Below are positions 15,296 through 24,593 of a stretch of DNA of 63,096 nucleotides, piece by piece. Source of the stretch: a virus; IMG/VR virus record IMGVR_UViG_3300008267_000043, positions 1 through 63,096 of that record. One strand, 5' to 3'. The number at the start of each line of letters is the position of its first letter. The stretch's first letter is position 1. The notes beneath the pieces are model-generated. The model did no database searches and was not told the DNA's origin. It worked only from the letters and a program-made list of their open reading frames with translations. A program made the translations under genes and the position numbers.

Positions 15296-17749
15296 TTATT
15301 CTTGGAGGAAATCAAACACAGAGCGTGCACCACCACTTGCCACAGGTGCGGCTGAGTCCGCATTTTGCTGCATCACGTCATTGATGTACTGGTTGCGTAA
15401 CTGGTTGTACTGATACTGCCCTTGAATTGGGCCAAGTTGCTGCACCAACTCCGCTTGTTTACGGGCGTTACGGTTATCAAAGTCCGCAATTGCTTGGCGA
15501 CGAACACCCGCCAGCCGTGCTTGTGCTTGTGAGCTTTGAGCGGCGGCAGAGGCTCCCTTGACACCCAGCAACTGGTTGAACTGCTGGGCTTTCTCTTTAC
15601 GGCCTTCGCGGGCCTCAGCCAACGAACCTTGTTGGTAAGCACCTTGTTGAGCAAGTTCCCGCTTCCTGAGTTCAAGCTGCTGTTGTTGCATCTGCAACTG
15701 ACGGACGTTGCTGGCAAACTGTGTAGCGGCTGCGGTGTCGCCTTTGGAAAGCGCAACCTTGTACTTGGTGTACTCCATCTGCATACGAGCGTCGTTTGCG
15801 TCAGCTTCTTGCATGAGCTTTTGGCTTTCCTTGGCGGATGCGGCCAATGTTGGGGACGCACCTGCGGCACTCTCCAAGAACCGGGCACCGGGCTTCGCAG
15901 CACCTGCGGCCATTGCAAAGCCAAACTCAGCCAAGGCTTTACCCAAGGCTTGCTCTTTGATTTCTTTGGACTTGCCAGACTGTTTGTCAATCATGGCTTG
16001 AAGTCCCTTCAAGTCTTCTGCGCTTTCAGACGCAAAATACTCTTTGGCTTTTTTGATCTCAGCAAGCAGGTCATCGCTTGTGTAGCCCTTTTCAGCGGCG
16101 GCGGCTTTGATTCCCGCTGGGATTGCGGGTAACTCTGCGCTGGGTTTGGCTTTGGGCTCAGCTTTGGCTGCTGGCAGTTTGATATCCGATGCGGCGTTGT
16201 ACCCTTGATACGAGCCACGGCCAGCACCCGCTGTGGATGTTGTTGGTGGTTTTGCTGCGGTAGTGGTTTTGGCTTTTTCTTCAGCCACGCTTTTTTCATA
16301 CCGTTGGCGGTTTTCTAAGGCAGCTTTGGGGGTCAGGAAGTCTCTGATACCACTCAAGGTAGGTAGGTTGTAATCTTCAGGGGTCAACTCATCAGGGTCA
16401 ACCACGGCCCCACGATCAGCAAACGCCACGATGCCACCATCGGCATACTGCTCCATCAAGCGGTCAGCGTACTGGTCAGTGATGCCAGCGCCCAAGCCAT
16501 TACGCATGGAGGCACGTTCTGCCAATTCAGCTTCAATCATCTGCAACTGACCAACATCACGTCGGTTCATGGCGGCTTCACGGGCAGCAGCAAGCTGTTG
16601 ATCGCTCAACTTGGCCAGAATGTTCTCAACGTTGCCTTCGCTGGTCACGCCACCATCAGCATACGAATTCACTTCGCCGCCTTCAGCCATGAACTTGCTC
16701 AAGCCATAGATGCCGGTACCCAAGCCAGCAATTTGACCAAGCGCAGAGCCTTCTGGCTGATACATCTGGGTAACGCTGGATGAACCTGTTGGAGTACCAC
16801 GCAACAAGTCGGACATGAAGCCCAACTGTTTGTACGGATAATTCTCTTGGTTAAGGAAGTCCTGATACGCAATATCTAAACCGCGCTGGCGTTGCGCCTG
16901 CTCCATACCACCATATGCAGACTGGAGCTTGTTGATGTCCATGCCTTGCTGGAACTGCTGACCACCCAACTGGCCAAGAGTACCGGCTGCTTGCAGACCA
17001 GTTTGAAGTCCTTGCATACCCAAGCCAGCGCCATACTGACGAGACTGCTCACCCAACTGCTGGGCTTGCATACGACGAGCTTGGTCGGCGTTGAATTGTG
17101 CTTGTGCTTGCTGGAATGACTGATTCAAACCCTGAGCTTGGATATCACCTTTTTGCAGCGCCAGATTGCGTGCAGCCTCTGCATCTGTAATTGCTTGACG
17201 TGAGCCGCCAAACGCGCCTGATCTGACTGCTTGTGCGCCACGTTGGGTGCCAGCAATATCTGCTTGGCGTTGTGCTTCGCGCTGTTGAACATCCACCACA
17301 TTCTGCATGTAGGGGTTCATGTACTGTTCAGCGGCACGATTACCGAACTGCCCCCCTGAGAAACGCCCAGCCTGATAGTTAGTACCCAACGCGCCCATGC
17401 CAGCCATGCCAGCCAAGCCAGTAGCCGTACCTAATTGAGATGCGGGGGCCATTGTGCTTGCGCCAGTCATTGCTTTGTTTTGGAGGTCACCAAATCCAGC
17501 AATTCGGGATTTATCGTATGTTTGATATGGGTTTTGGCCAGTATCAGTTAAGGCTTCGCCTTTTGCCAATATGTTTTTGGCATACGGTTTGGCCCAATCT
17601 GGCAAGTCAGAAGTTTGGGTTGTTTGTTGGGTGGTGCTACCGCCACCGCCACCACCGTCACCATAAACAATACGCCCGCCTTCAGCGCGGGTTACTGAAT
17701 CGCCCAAGGGCTCGCCCAATGCGTAAAGTTGGCGACGTGAATAGCTCAT
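15296..17749 (-). CDS. Large Gln/Ala-rich virion (DNA-ejection type) protein
   Basis: An 817-residue protein with a Gly-rich N-terminus, a long Gln/Ala/Arg helical central part (about residues 120-300, QQREAQRQADIAGTQRGAQ) that is probably coiled coil, an acidic linker, and a second Gln-rich helical region. Repeated (M)AEGGEV/YADGG turns resemble those of the neighbouring 702-residue protein. Composition and position between tail and giant late proteins match internal or ejected proteins of podoviruses. No enzymatic motif seen. Confidence 0.65.
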   Translation of the reverse strand: MSYSRRQLYALGEPLGDSVTRAEGGRIVYGDGGGGGGSTTQQTTQTSDLPDWAKPYAKNILAKGEALTDTGQNPYQTYDKSRIAGFGDLQNKAMTGASTMAPASQLGTATGLAGMAGMGALGTNYQAGRFSGGQFGNRAAEQYMNPYMQNVVDVQQREAQRQADIAGTQRGAQAVRSGAFGGSRQAITDAEAARNLALQKGDIQAQGLNQSFQQAQAQFNADQARRMQAQQLGEQSRQYGAGLGMQGLQTGLQAAGTLGQLGGQQFQQGMDINKLQSAYGGMEQAQRQRGLDIAYQDFLNQENYPYKQLGFMSDLLRGTPTGSSSVTQMYQPEGSALGQIAGLGTGIYGLSKFMAEGGEVNSYADGGVTSEGNVENILAKLSDQQLAAAREAAMNRRDVGQLQMIEAELAERASMRNGLGAGITDQYADRLMEQYADGGIVAFADRGAVVDPDELTPEDYNLPTLSGIRDFLTPKAALENRQRYEKSVAEEKAKTTTAAKPPTTSTAGAGRGSYQGYNAASDIKLPAAKAEPKAKPSAELPAIPAGIKAAAAEKGYTSDDLLAEIKKAKEYFASESAEDLKGLQAMIDKQSGKSKEIKEQALGKALAEFGFAMAAGAAKPGARFLESAAGASPTLAASAKESQKLMQEADANDARMQMEYTKYKVALSKGDTAAATQFASNVRQLQMQQQQLELRKRELAQQGAYQQGSLAEAREGRKEKAQQFNQLLGVKGASAAAQSSQAQARLAGVRRQAIADFDNRNARKQAELVQQLGPIQGQYQYNQLRNQYINDVMQQNADSAAPVASGGARSVFDFLQE

Positions 17750-18174
17750 GATTCATCCTTAAAAAACTTTTGGTACGTCACACTCTGTACCTCATACCCG
17801 TGAGAGCCAGCAGATTTTCTCCAGCCCGGGCGTCCAATAAATTCAATGCCGGAACATCCGGCGTCCTTGGCAAACCTGTCCAGCAGGTCGTACATCTCAT
17901 CTTCTACATACTGCATGTGATTGGGTTCTCCCGCGCAGTACTGCACCGTCAACATCTTGCACCGTGGGTAGTCTTTAACTTCCGTTATGACATGCCCGTA
18001 AATTTCGTTGTCGTCATGTCCTACCCACAACTGCATCTGGCCGTTCAACACAAACCGCAAAATGTCATCGACTGTGGCACGCCCCCGTGTCCATTCCTGT
18101 GATTTCACCAAGTAAGGCAACAAAGGGGAAATGACCCCCGCTACCGTCCCGGGCGGAATCAACGACATCCTCAT
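17746..18174 (-). CDS. GNAT-like acetyltransferase-fold protein
   Basis: A 142-residue protein. The pattern of an N-terminal helix, the strand ...LWVGHDDNEIYGHVITEV, a second strand CKMLTVQYCAG, a helix (YVEDEMYDLLDRFAKDAGC) and a final strand with IEFIGRPGWRK agrees with a GNAT fold. T7-like phages have a related small protein next to the internal virion proteins. It overlaps both neighbours by 4 bp, so it is made together with them. Acetyltransferase activity is not proven by the sequence. Confidence 0.6.
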   Translation of the reverse strand: MRMSLIPPGTVAGVISPLLPYLVKSQEWTRGRATVDDILRFVLNGQMQLWVGHDDNEIYGHVITEVKDYPRCKMLTVQYCAGEPNHMQYVEDEMYDLLDRFAKDAGCSGIEFIGRPGWRKSAGSHGYEVQSVTYQKFFKDES

Positions 18175-20279
18175 GCTGGCAGATATTTCTCAGAGCGGCT
18201 GTTCTTGGCAACCTTGCCTTTACCCACTGTTTTACCGCGAGCCTTTTGAATTCTGTCCATCATGGCGTACAGCTTACGTGCGCCAGCCTCAGTCGAGCCA
18301 TTGCCCAACTCAGAAACGATACGTGCAGGTACAACAAATTCACCGTCGGCCAAACGTGCGGGTTGCTTTTTGCCAATCATGGCTGGGATGGAATCAGACA
18401 CGCCGTCACCGGGGCCACGAAGCAGTCGGCCACCGTCAGAGTAGTCGCCAAGGTGAGAGCCACCAGCCGCATAAGCAGCCATCAAACCACCATTTGCTGC
18501 ACCAGAAGCAGCGCCAGCAGCCATACCATGCCCGCCTGTACCCATAGCAGCAGCACCGCCGCCACTTCCACTACCGGTAGAAACACCGCCCCCGCCGCCA
18601 CCGCCACCGCCAACGCCATGTAGGCCAGATAAACCAGACGAGGGGCTGCTAACACCGATACCCCCAACGGATTGCGAGGCCATACCTGCTGGGCCAAAGC
18701 CCATTGCACCAGCATTGCCTGATGTTGCGCCGGGCGCACCAAAACCGGCGCTCATGCCACCGTCACCACCAACACCATGTAAAGCGGATAAAGCCGCAGA
18801 AATAGCCTGTGCTTGTTGGGCGTTGTTTGCATCGGCTTTTGTTTGCGCATCGGCCAATGTGCTTTCAACTTGGGTGAAGTTGGGCGAATCATTAAAAGTT
18901 AAACCCTCAGACACTTGAACATTTTGTGGGTTTGGGTTTGGCTTGCTCATTTTGAAAGCAAGGTACCCAAGGCCCGTTTGAGCGGCATCGCCTATTTTGC
19001 TCAACGCCAAAGAAGGCACGGCCATAGGAGTAATCTTCCCGCCGCCATCAACCATTGCGGTTGGAAGGGCTCTGGTTCCCGGTGTTTGGTTGCCTTGGTT
19101 ACTGCTGTAACCCCCGCCCACTGGAAGAGGTTCGGCAGGTTGGTTGGTTTTAACTTGGTTGTCCGACGGCATTGCCTCAATCTTTTTGAACATCTGAGTC
19201 AACGGGTCATACGAATACTTGTCTGGTACAGCAACTTCACCGCCATCAGCAAAGTTCATTTCGCCAGTCATAGGGTTTACACCAGTATCCGACACACCCT
19301 GCAACACGTTCCGGGAGATAGGTGTTTGATACGGCGTGGCGTATGCGCCCTTGTTGATGTCGGCCATTGGGTAGCCAGTATTTGCACCGACAGCGTTTGC
19401 GTCCGACATAGCCTCGATTGGGCCACCGCCAGCGTACCCATAGATATTCTTGGCTTGTGGCTGGCTGATTGGTGTAAACGTCGGACTGAAATATCTTTGC
19501 TCTCTGCCCAATGGGTCAGGTTCCGAGGTTTCTTTAGTACGTCCGGGGGAGTATGTGTACCGTTGTCCGGGGTCAGTGTCCGTTTTGATTTCAGGCTGCT
19601 TGGTAGTTGTTTGAGGAGCCGTCAAAACAGGTGCGGCTGCGGCCATCCCGTATTTCATAAGTCCTTTGGCACCGCCAATGTTGCTCATGAAGGCATCGCG
19701 GCCAGCTTCTGAGCCAAGTCCTTTTACGCCAGCCAGTGCTGAGTCAAACGCAGACCCGACTACAGGAGCGGCTCCCGGTGCAACCGCCGCGCTTTGCCCC
19801 AAAGCTTCCAGACCAGCCTGACCAAATCCTGCATTTTGTGCGGCAAGCATGGCTGCTTGTGAACCAGCTCCAGTAGCAGCCCCGGGGACTCCCAGTGCGC
19901 CAGCAGTGGCTTGAGCAGTGCCTGCGCCTGCGCCCATGAACCCGCCCATCAAGCCTGCGCCACCATATGCGCCAAGACCGGCCATCAAGCCTTTACTCAA
20001 GCTGCCAGACGCTACTCCTGTGACCCCACCCATAACCAAGCTTGCCATCATTGGGGGCATACCCATAGCAGTTAAAGCAGCGCCGCCAATCATGGGCAGT
20101 AAACTGGACAAAAAGCCAGCTTCAGGCAGGCCGGTCTGGGGGTTAATAGTCAATTGCCCGCCGTGGGCCATCGCCAAATCGTTCAAGCCTTTTACCTCGT
20201 CACGGGACATGTGGACGAGGGTCGTGTCTGGGCCGCGACCATGCGCAGCTAGGTGATTGGCGGCAAGCTGTAGGCTCAT
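18171..20279 (-). CDS. Large Gly/Ala-rich virion protein with hydrophobic segments
   Basis: A 702-residue protein. The N-terminal third carries long hydrophobic Gly/Ala/Met helices (about residues 55-140, e.g. MIGGAALTAMGMPPMMASLV). The middle is low-complexity with poly-Gly runs. The C-terminus is well ordered (ARLADGEFVVPARIVSELG, then EAGARKLYAMMDRIQKARG), a block I recall from other podovirus virion proteins. It probably inserts in the host envelope during DNA ejection; this is inferred from composition and position. Confidence 0.6.
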   Translation of the reverse strand: MSLQLAANHLAAHGRGPDTTLVHMSRDEVKGLNDLAMAHGGQLTINPQTGLPEAGFLSSLLPMIGGAALTAMGMPPMMASLVMGGVTGVASGSLSKGLMAGLGAYGGAGLMGGFMGAGAGTAQATAGALGVPGAATGAGSQAAMLAAQNAGFGQAGLEALGQSAAVAPGAAPVVGSAFDSALAGVKGLGSEAGRDAFMSNIGGAKGLMKYGMAAAAPVLTAPQTTTKQPEIKTDTDPGQRYTYSPGRTKETSEPDPLGREQRYFSPTFTPISQPQAKNIYGYAGGGPIEAMSDANAVGANTGYPMADINKGAYATPYQTPISRNVLQGVSDTGVNPMTGEMNFADGGEVAVPDKYSYDPLTQMFKKIEAMPSDNQVKTNQPAEPLPVGGGYSSNQGNQTPGTRALPTAMVDGGGKITPMAVPSLALSKIGDAAQTGLGYLAFKMSKPNPNPQNVQVSEGLTFNDSPNFTQVESTLADAQTKADANNAQQAQAISAALSALHGVGGDGGMSAGFGAPGATSGNAGAMGFGPAGMASQSVGGIGVSSPSSGLSGLHGVGGGGGGGGGVSTGSGSGGGAAAMGTGGHGMAAGAASGAANGGLMAAYAAGGSHLGDYSDGGRLLRGPGDGVSDSIPAMIGKKQPARLADGEFVVPARIVSELGNGSTEAGARKLYAMMDRIQKARGKTVGKGKVAKNSRSEKYLPA

Positions 20280-20336
20280 TTTTGCCTCTTAAAACGGGGG
20301 TTGGTGGATACTATCATGTGGGGCGTTTACAGACAA

Positions 20337-20663
20337 CTACACTTTGACGCGCAGAGGGTAGCTTGATGCGGCTCCACCAGAAGTGTCGTAGTACACATCG
20401 CCGGGGCGAAGGTTGGCAAAGTCGGCATCAGACGGCAGACTAATTTCCGACGCACCGGGTGTGTTTGGGTCAGGCTGCGCAAAGGTCATTGCCGATATAA
20501 CCACTGTTGTGCCCACACCCTGAGAAGCAAATAAGGCAGGAGATGCGTTGTTCAGTTGGGCAAAATACAAACGCATGGCGTTAATAAGCTGATCCATGTA
20601 CTGAGGATCGTATTCCATCGGCGGTGTAGGAAAGCGTGGTTGAGTTGCGTTTTTTAAACCCAT
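20337..20663 (-). CDS. Small virion-associated protein, unknown
   Basis: A 108-residue protein starting MGLKNATQPRFPTPP, with a helical central part (QYMDQLINAMRLYFAQLNN) and a beta-rich C-terminus ending in DVYYDTSGGAASSYPLRVKV. It sits 2 bp downstream of the stabilisation protein gene, so it is likely a tail or fibre-associated component. No enzymatic motif. Confidence 0.6.
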   Translation of the reverse strand: MGLKNATQPRFPTPPMEYDPQYMDQLINAMRLYFAQLNNASPALFASQGVGTTVVISAMTFAQPDPNTPGASEISLPSDADFANLRPGDVYYDTSGGAASSYPLRVKV

Positions 20664-20665
20664 GT

Positions 20666-22882
20666 TTATCTCCTGCCGTCAGGCCGTGTATCAATCCGAG
20701 GAACGCCCAACTGCCATGCAACACCAAGGTCATTGGACACAATCTTGAATGCCATCTGACGACCACGGATACGCACAAACACTTGTTCTGTGAACTGCTG
20801 CACTGTGTAATACCGCTGGTTCAGATAATTGTCCGCGCTAGTGACGGTTGGAGAATCTGACGCACCATAGTTTGTGCCGGGGAACTGACGGGGGCGCACC
20901 GTGAAATCTAATGACGGCGCAAGCGCATCTGACCCATCAAACGTCACATCGGGGATGATGCGGGTCACCAAACCAAAATTGTGGCCGTCACCAATGTCAA
21001 AGTCGGAAGACTGCACATACGCTGTGATTGGGGTTGGTGGGTCTGTTGTGCCATCATCGTTACCGTTCTCATGGTAAAGAAGTTGCCCGTTATAGCCCGC
21101 TGCCATAGGAGAAGGCCGCAGAGGGCTGTCCATCCAATATGTACGCGCCATAGTCCCGTAGTACCAAGTGCGCTCAAGGTGGTTGAAGATGACGTATTTG
21201 TCAATCGTTTCGGAATTGGCCGAGCAATAGAACCACCATACTTCGTTGTAGCCCTCATTGGTGCTGGCAAAGAATTGGAAAGACTGTGTGAGGTTGATGT
21301 CTTCATACACGTACTGGCGCAGGGCGCAAGGGAGCGTTTCCACACGACCTGAGTACATGTAAAACTTATCAGTGCCCATCCAATATGTGATGTTGTTCAC
21401 TGTTGCTACAGCATTTGGCCCCATGATGGAGATGTTGTCACCCATCAATTGGAAGCCCCACACATAGGGTGGGCCAAGATACTGCATAGAGTAAACGGCG
21501 GCATCAGTAAACACCAAAATCTCTTGGCGAGTTTGCATGGCCGCTATGATCTGTGACCCGCGACTGATGGTAAAGCTACCAGCCTGATTGGTTGCCTGTG
21601 GAAGCCATGTTTCAATGTCTTCTTGATTTGACCAACAGACAAACATAGGGTTTTGAACAGTGCTTCCAGCCACAGCATCGTTTGCACCAAAGGCAATGAC
21701 AAACCGTGATGAGTCAGACACCATCACAATATTGGCAACTGATGGGCAATAGGCGTCAACGGTCAAAGTACCCGCCTTGGTCGTTATAGTGGTGCTGGGG
21801 CCAAGGCGCTGCCCACGGTTAAATACATTTGGGTTGGCGGCGTTTGCCCAGTAATACAGCGGGCCACCACGAGGGTTGAACACCAAGTCCTCACCAAAGT
21901 TTGATTGACTCCAAAGACGCAACTGCTCGCCAATGCTGGTTACCGCCGCAGCTCCCCAACCAGTAAAGTCTGTTGATTGGACAACAGCCGCGCCATTTAC
22001 ATGGGTAGTGGCCGCGCCGGAGCCCGCGCCACTTACACCCCGAGTACAGCCAGTAAATGTAGTTGGGGAAATCCCTGTGTAAGTAATTGTTTCTTGGTCA
22101 ATCAAAATTGAGCCGGTAGCGGTGAACCCTGTGGTGGAAGTCACAGTCACCGTGGTGTTTGAATTGGACAACGTGCCGCCAGCCACAGCAGTGGTAGCTG
22201 TACCAAGAACAACGCCGCCCCAAGTACCTGCACCCCAGCCCACGTTTTGAGTGAAGGCTGCGTTACCTGTGGTGATCTGAAAAGTAAACGTTGCCGCGCC
22301 GGTTGTGCCAGCAGTCACGTTTGCTGTCACATACACCTGTATGGAAAATTGATTGGTGCTGATATATGTGACTTGAAATTCTGTATTTAAAGAAGCCAAC
22401 GGAATGCCGTTGACATCACTAGCCACGCCAGAGATTGTTACAAAGTCCCCAGTTTGAGCGCCATGCGCCGGTACGTCGCAAACGACAGTGACAAATCCGG
22501 AAGGGGGCGCAGTGTAAGCAGTTGTTGTAAACGCATTTGAAGCGACTGCTGTGCCGCTTGGGTTTCTCAGGGGGGTTATGTCATAAATATTGCCCCCGTT
22601 ACCATTTTGAATGTAGTACTTGAGGCTGGTGCCCAGCGCCAGCAGGTTGTAGCCAGACAGATTTAGCCAATTCCACATGGAACGACAAACACCCCAAAAC
22701 TCTCCCGTTGGGGGCGGCGCTAAATCAGTTGATGTACCTTGGTCTAAAACCCAACCCCCAATTTTTTCGGGGTAGCCAGAACGGAAACGCACTTTATCCG
22801 ATTCAAACCAACCGCCTTCGTTGGAAAGCGTTGTGCCTTCGCGGTTGATGCCGGGTCTAAATTGCAGTTTCTGTAATGGCAT
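20666..22882 (-). CDS. Tail tube/stabilisation protein (P22 gp10 / T7 gp12-like)
   Basis: A 738-residue beta-rich protein. The N-terminal signature FRPGINREGTTLSNEGGW...DKVRFRSGYPEKIGGW is that of the large tail-hub/stabilisation proteins of podoviruses. A Gly/Thr/Ser-rich inserted domain lies about residues 120-300, followed by strands rich in aromatic residues as in beta-propellers. It would form the tail nozzle below the adaptor rings. The neighbouring peptidase and lysis genes lie just upstream. Confidence 0.8.
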   Translation of the reverse strand: MPLQKLQFRPGINREGTTLSNEGGWFESDKVRFRSGYPEKIGGWVLDQGTSTDLAPPPTGEFWGVCRSMWNWLNLSGYNLLALGTSLKYYIQNGNGGNIYDITPLRNPSGTAVASNAFTTTAYTAPPSGFVTVVCDVPAHGAQTGDFVTISGVASDVNGIPLASLNTEFQVTYISTNQFSIQVYVTANVTAGTTGAATFTFQITTGNAAFTQNVGWGAGTWGGVVLGTATTAVAGGTLSNSNTTVTVTSTTGFTATGSILIDQETITYTGISPTTFTGCTRGVSGAGSGAATTHVNGAAVVQSTDFTGWGAAAVTSIGEQLRLWSQSNFGEDLVFNPRGGPLYYWANAANPNVFNRGQRLGPSTTITTKAGTLTVDAYCPSVANIVMVSDSSRFVIAFGANDAVAGSTVQNPMFVCWSNQEDIETWLPQATNQAGSFTISRGSQIIAAMQTRQEILVFTDAAVYSMQYLGPPYVWGFQLMGDNISIMGPNAVATVNNITYWMGTDKFYMYSGRVETLPCALRQYVYEDINLTQSFQFFASTNEGYNEVWWFYCSANSETIDKYVIFNHLERTWYYGTMARTYWMDSPLRPSPMAAGYNGQLLYHENGNDDGTTDPPTPITAYVQSSDFDIGDGHNFGLVTRIIPDVTFDGSDALAPSLDFTVRPRQFPGTNYGASDSPTVTSADNYLNQRYYTVQQFTEQVFVRIRGRQMAFKIVSNDLGVAWQLGVPRIDTRPDGRR

Positions 22883-22894
22883 AACACCCTCGGT

Positions 22895-23359
22895 TTAGGC
22901 TACAAGACCGGGAAGATAGGTTGTTTTACCTGCTACTTTTGTAGCGGTCAACTCCTGATTCTTCAGGTTGCTTGGGTCGTAAGAGACATGCACCCAGCCA
23001 CTGTCAGGGATGCCGGGGGTGTAAAACTCAAGAATGAGTTGGGTGTATTCTAAGTTATCCATGATCCATTGAGCAAGCTCTGCGTTCGCCACCCCGGGTA
23101 TCTCAATATCGGCTGCTTGCCCCTTGCAATGGTCTGAGGTCTTTGAGCCTCCCGTGGCTTGGTTCACGGCTGGAGCGCGGAACCCTGAGTTCACCTTGAC
23201 GCCTTTGCCAAAGTGGTCACGCACGGGCTGGAGGACTTTCTCACACAGCAAGCGCAGGTTCTCTGTTTCGGCTTCGCCGGGGGTGTTATCCAGATCATTG
23301 CGCAGGGCGGTCTCAGATTTGGTCAGTTCGTGCAGGGAGAAATTGGGAGACAAGTTCAT
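22895..23359 (-). CDS. Peptidase M15-type endolysin
   Basis: A 154-residue zinc peptidase of the M15 D-Ala-D-Ala carboxypeptidase family. Its metal ligands are visible as SDHCKGQAADIE (His77, Asp84) and WVHVSY (His124), with FRAPAVNQATGG before them. It should cleave peptidoglycan cross-links at lysis. It has no signal peptide, so export would depend on a holin. It overlaps the spanin gene by 4 bp. Confidence 0.92.
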   Translation of the reverse strand: MNLSPNFSLHELTKSETALRNDLDNTPGEAETENLRLLCEKVLQPVRDHFGKGVKVNSGFRAPAVNQATGGSKTSDHCKGQAADIEIPGVANAELAQWIMDNLEYTQLILEFYTPGIPDSGWVHVSYDPSNLKNQELTATKVAGKTTYLPGLVA

Positions 23360-23817
23360 TTGATACCTTTCTGTGATTCAAGGGCTTGGTTGTACAAATT
23401 AATGCAAGCGTTCAGCTTTTGAATGGCTCTGTCGCCTTCTTCGGCTATGGCGATAAGATTTTTAGCAGTCTCTCTGTCAAGCTCGGCTGATGCCTCTCCT
23501 CCACCACTTCCGGTGGCAACGGCGGTATCTGCGGAGGCAGGTACGGGGCAGGACGTTTTGAGGCGCAGCCTGAGAGCACCAGAGTCAATAGCAGCGTCGC
23601 GCTCTTTTGTGGCCAGTTTAGCTTTTTCATTGGTCTTCCTCAGTGCATCAGCGGTGGTGGTTACGGCAACAGCCAAGGCTTGTTCCTTGGCCCGGGCTTC
23701 GGTGTTCAGTCGGTCAACTTCAGCCTGTTGAACTTCCCTCTCAACATGCTTACCGTAGAAATACCCGCCGCCAAAAGTTAGCAGCAGGGCAATCAATCCA
23801 GAGAGTAAACCCTTCAT
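23356..23817 (-). CDS. i-spanin (Rz-like)
   Basis: A 153-residue inner-membrane spanin subunit: an N-terminal membrane anchor (residues 3-22, GLLSGLIALLLTFGGGYFYG) followed by a long charged periplasmic coiled coil. The outer-membrane partner is encoded inside this gene in another frame (23445-23630). Together they fuse the two membranes in the last step of lysis. The nested arrangement is the lambda Rz/Rz1 type. Confidence 0.85.
   Translation of the reverse strand: MKGLLSGLIALLLTFGGGYFYGKHVEREVQQAEVDRLNTEARAKEQALAVAVTTTADALRKTNEKAKLATKERDAAIDSGALRLRLKTSCPVPASADTAVATGSGGGEASAELDRETAKNLIAIAEEGDRAIQKLNACINLYNQALESQKGIK
23445..23630 (-). CDS. o-spanin lipoprotein (Rz1-like), nested in Rz
   Basis: A 61-residue lipoprotein entirely inside the i-spanin gene in another frame. 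It has a basic start (MKKLNW), a hydrophobic core, a lipobox LSGC (Cys22) and a Pro-rich mature part (APYLPPQIPPLPPE) typical of Rz1 proteins. Lipidation would place it in the outer membrane, where it binds the i-spanin across the periplasm. Confidence 0.85.
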   Translation of the reverse strand: MKKLNWPQKSATLLLTLVLSGCASKRPAPYLPPQIPPLPPEVVEERHQPSLTERLLKILSP

Positions 23818-24137
23818 GGCTTTGGTGGCTCATCAGTGTCGTTAGCTTCGGCCTTGGCCACGGCGTTGGCTACAGCTTTAATCCCTGAGCGCCCTGCCAC
23901 ACCACCCAGAACGCCCGTGATGAACACCATGATGGTGCTGATCTGCTGGGTGTAGATTTTGTCAATAGGGGCCATGCCCGCCATTGGCTGGGTAACGTAG
24001 GTCACCGAGTACAGGAACGCCACCATAGCGCCAAGCAGGATAGTCACCAGAATGACGATGACGAAAGCCCAGACACGGACTTCAATCTCTTCGGCGGTCA
24101 GGCGGTTGTTTGTTTTGTATGCAACTGTAGGCATCAC
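23814..24137 (-). CDS. Two-TM membrane protein, possible holin
   Basis: A 107-residue protein with two hydrophobic segments (about residues 22-46, VWAFVIVILVTILLGAMVAF, and 68-85) and a charged C-terminus. It lies directly upstream of the spanins with a 4-bp overlap. Topology and position fit a holin or antiholin, but small TM proteins of this kind are hard to assign from sequence. Confidence 0.65.
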   Translation of the reverse strand: MMPTVAYKTNNRLTAEEIEVRVWAFVIVILVTILLGAMVAFLYSVTYVTQPMAGMAPIDKIYTQQISTIMVFITGVLGGVAGRSGIKAVANAVAKAEANDTDEPPKP

Positions 24138-24349
24138 TTCTTCTCCTGTTCAGGTTTGATAAGCTGTTCTGGGCAAGTGCCAGTGGCAGTGCAGATTGGT
24201 GGCTTGCACTCCGCGTTATTCCAGTTTGCCGGGTTTTGGCAGGGGTAACGAAAACGGTCTTCGCACCCTGTCAAACACAGGGCCACTGCCAAAAGAATCA
24301 GGCTCTTTGCGGTCTTGGTCACGCTGCTTCCTTTCAATGCGTTGTTCAA
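24134..24349 (-). CDS. Small Cys-rich lipoprotein
   Basis: A 71-residue protein with a signal peptide ending in a lipobox LTGC (about residue 29), then a short mature part with five more Cys (YPCQN, ECKPPIC, TGTCPE). It is made from the lysis cluster and overlaps the next gene upstream by 134 bp in another frame. Possible roles are a second lysis lipoprotein or a superinfection-exclusion factor; this is inference. Confidence 0.65.
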   Translation of the reverse strand: MNNALKGSSVTKTAKSLILLAVALCLTGCEDRFRYPCQNPANWNNAECKPPICTATGTCPEQLIKPEQEKK

Positions 24350-24593
24350 TCTTTTCTAACTGCTGCAAAGCACGTTTTGTTTCATTCTTTGCGTTCAAAA
24401 TGTCCAAGTACAAGAACCCCAACATGGGAAGAAGCAGGGCGACCAACACACAAGCGGCAATCCATCCCATCACGTCTTCCCCAAACGACTTACGAACAGG
24501 AGCCACAACCACAGGTAAAGGAGGAATAGGAAAGTCACTACGAGATACGCCGACTTTGCTCGGAAGTTTCTTTTTGCCTCCTGCCGTTGCCAT
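24216..24593 (-). CDS. Single-TM coiled-coil membrane protein
   Basis: A 125-residue protein with a basic Pro-rich N-terminus, one membrane segment (about residues 43-65, WIAACVLVALLLPMLGFLYL) and a charged coiled coil (KRALQQLEKIEQRIERKQRD). It overlaps the genes on both sides by more than 120 bp in different frames. The orderly protein character in each frame suggests that all three are real. Confidence 0.55.
   Translation of the reverse strand: MATAGGKKKLPSKVGVSRSDFPIPPLPVVVAPVRKSFGEDVMGWIAACVLVALLLPMLGFLYLDILNAKNETKRALQQLEKIEQRIERKQRDQDRKEPDSFGSGPVFDRVRRPFSLPLPKPGKLE

Noticed and set aside
18915-19712. 265-residue plus-strand ORF opposite the 702-residue virion protein
   Set aside because: Shadow frame in Gly/Ala-rich DNA; no ribosome binding site or protein-like features.
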